From positions 1 to 35,203 of the forward strand of contig JBKQSL010000315.1 of the NCBI GenBank assembly GCA_052143655.1: a DNA stretch of 35,203 bases. Direction: 5' to 3'. Source of the stretch: CAVSUR01 sp052143655. GTDB taxonomy: Bacteria; Actinomycetota; Actinomycetes; Streptosporangiales; Streptosporangiaceae. The translations under genes and the position numbers were made by a program. Below, in pieces: positions 34,549 through 35,203 of the stretch (within the stretch, counting starts at the first letter, position 1; the number at the start of each line of letters is the position of its first letter). Below the pieces are notes generated by a model, which made no database searches, was not told the origin of the DNA, and saw nothing but the letters and a program-made list of their open reading frames with translations.

Positions 34549-34758
34549 GGCCGCCGGCCGCCGGCCATCTCCCGGTAGCGTAGGGGGTTCTGCAACGGCG
34601 GGAACGCTACGCGCCCAGCGACGCTCAACTCACGCTCAGCGGTGGCGCGCCCGGAGCCTCGTCAGCACTAACAGTCCGTGCCGGGATGCTCATCCAGCCC
34701 TGCCAAGGCTTCGCCACACGGTCCAGCCGCAGGATCGTCATCCAGCGAAGTCACTAAC
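34549..34758. other. Intergenic stretch upstream of the MerR promoter
   Basis: About 210 bases lie between the exporter operon's promoter and the Tn3 relic. No gene is supported. GTAGCG near 34576 and CGCTAC near 34613 form a weak inverted repeat. The part from about 34660 is probably debris beside the broken transposon. Confidence 0.3.
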
Positions 34759-35203
34759 TCAGGGAATAGTGCACGCTTCGAATAAGTGCCTCTCACCAGT
34801 AATGGGCCGCTTCTTGAAGATCTTCTCCAGCCTCGGCCAGCCGGCCTGATTCGCATCAGGGGGTAGAGCTGGATCGCGCCGATGTTCTTCAGCCGGGGCA
34901 GGAGCTTGAAGCCGAGCAGCTCGGTGAAGGCGAAGCCCACGAGGCTGGCGCCGTGGGTGTCGGTGTAGTTGGCCCCGATCCCGGCGTCGGTGCCATGCCG
35001 CAGCAGGCCCTCGATCATGGCGGCGACCTCGGATGACGAGCAGGACTTGAGCTGGGAGTAGACGCACAGGCGGCTCCGCTCGACGTGCCAGTAGATCATC
35101 ACGCCGTAGCCGCCGTAGCGGGCGTGGAACTCGGTCATCAGGTTGGAGTCCCAGGAGGCGAACCGCTTGGAGTCCGACGCGGTGCTGGTCGCCTCGCCCC
35201 ACC
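34759..35203 (-). pseudogene. Tn3-family transposase, broken C-terminal part (runs off window)
   Basis: From the right edge the minus strand reads SDSKRFASWDSNLMTEFHAR, YGGYGVMIYWHVERSRLCVY, SQLKSCSSSEVAAMIEGLLR, HGTDAGIGANYTDTHGASLV and LGFKLLPRLKNIGAIQLYP. This is the DDE core of Tn3-type transposases: H-V-E, SQLKSCSxSEVAAMIEGxxRHGT, YxDTHG. At the C-run 34859-34863 one base appears lost: the frame shifts after LYP, and the other frame resumes PDANQAGWPRLEKIFKKRPI, the expected continuation. That frame then ends in non-homologous TGERHLFEACTIP, so several hundred residues of the C-terminus are missing. The 5' part lies outside the window. The element is almost certainly inactive. Confidence 0.8.

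Overview
The window is very GC-rich DNA with strong third-position G/C bias, GTG starts and long spurious antisense frames. The gene content (MmyB-like regulator, fused hydantoinase/5-oxoprolinase, zinc-ribbon membrane proteins, NPCBM protein, VOC and DinB proteins) points to a chromosomal accessory region of a mycelial actinomycete (Streptomyces/Streptosporangiales type). The genus cannot be fixed from sequence alone. No rRNA, tRNA or CRISPR array was seen.

Left part (1-10.3 kb): the C-terminal end of an MmyB-like regulator, a pentapeptide/DinB protein, and a small gene graveyard in which a frameshifted short-chain dehydrogenase start is joined to an IS481-type transposase relic with an internal stop. 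Next come a 1223-residue fused HyuA-HyuB (5-oxoprolinase-like) gene, a two-domain VOC protein preceded by a palindrome, a class-I glutamine amidotransferase, a FAD oxidoreductase, a small stress-like protein and a GDPD-type phosphodiesterase.

Middle (10.3-17.4 kb): a membrane-anchored NPCBM protein, a relic resembling the AtuA family, a cytoplasmic BtuF-like protein, then three minus-strand genes of unknown function (two zinc-ribbon membrane proteins and a 126-residue protein, two of which share a GSGTV/AxAVG module). A stand-alone pectate-lyase-type beta-helix protein follows. Next is a spacer with a 15-bp tandem repeat and a large palindrome.

Core (17.4-30.8 kb): a tightly packed plus-strand purine-catabolism operon. 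It encodes an 8-oxoguanine/guanine-type deaminase, a YgfM-like FAD subunit, an XdhD-like molybdenum hydroxylase, a fused XdhC-YqeB maturation protein, adenine deaminase, two fold-type-II PLP enzymes and an NCS1 permease. YqeB-family proteins mark selenium-dependent molybdenum hydroxylase systems. All eight cysteines expected to hold the two [2Fe-2S] clusters of the hydroxylase are replaced (S, T, A, D, S, S, D, E) while the fold and the molybdenum-site residues are kept. This is the most unusual part of the window: base import, deamination of adenine and oxidised guanine, hydroxylation by an enzyme without an obvious iron-sulphur wire, and two PLP enzymes with no assigned step.

Right end (30.8-35.2 kb): a strong hairpin terminator, a four-helix membrane protein, a 33-bp tandem repeat, an autoregulated MerR-ABC exporter operon with a 19-bp-spacer promoter, and the broken end of a Tn3-family transposase that runs off the window.
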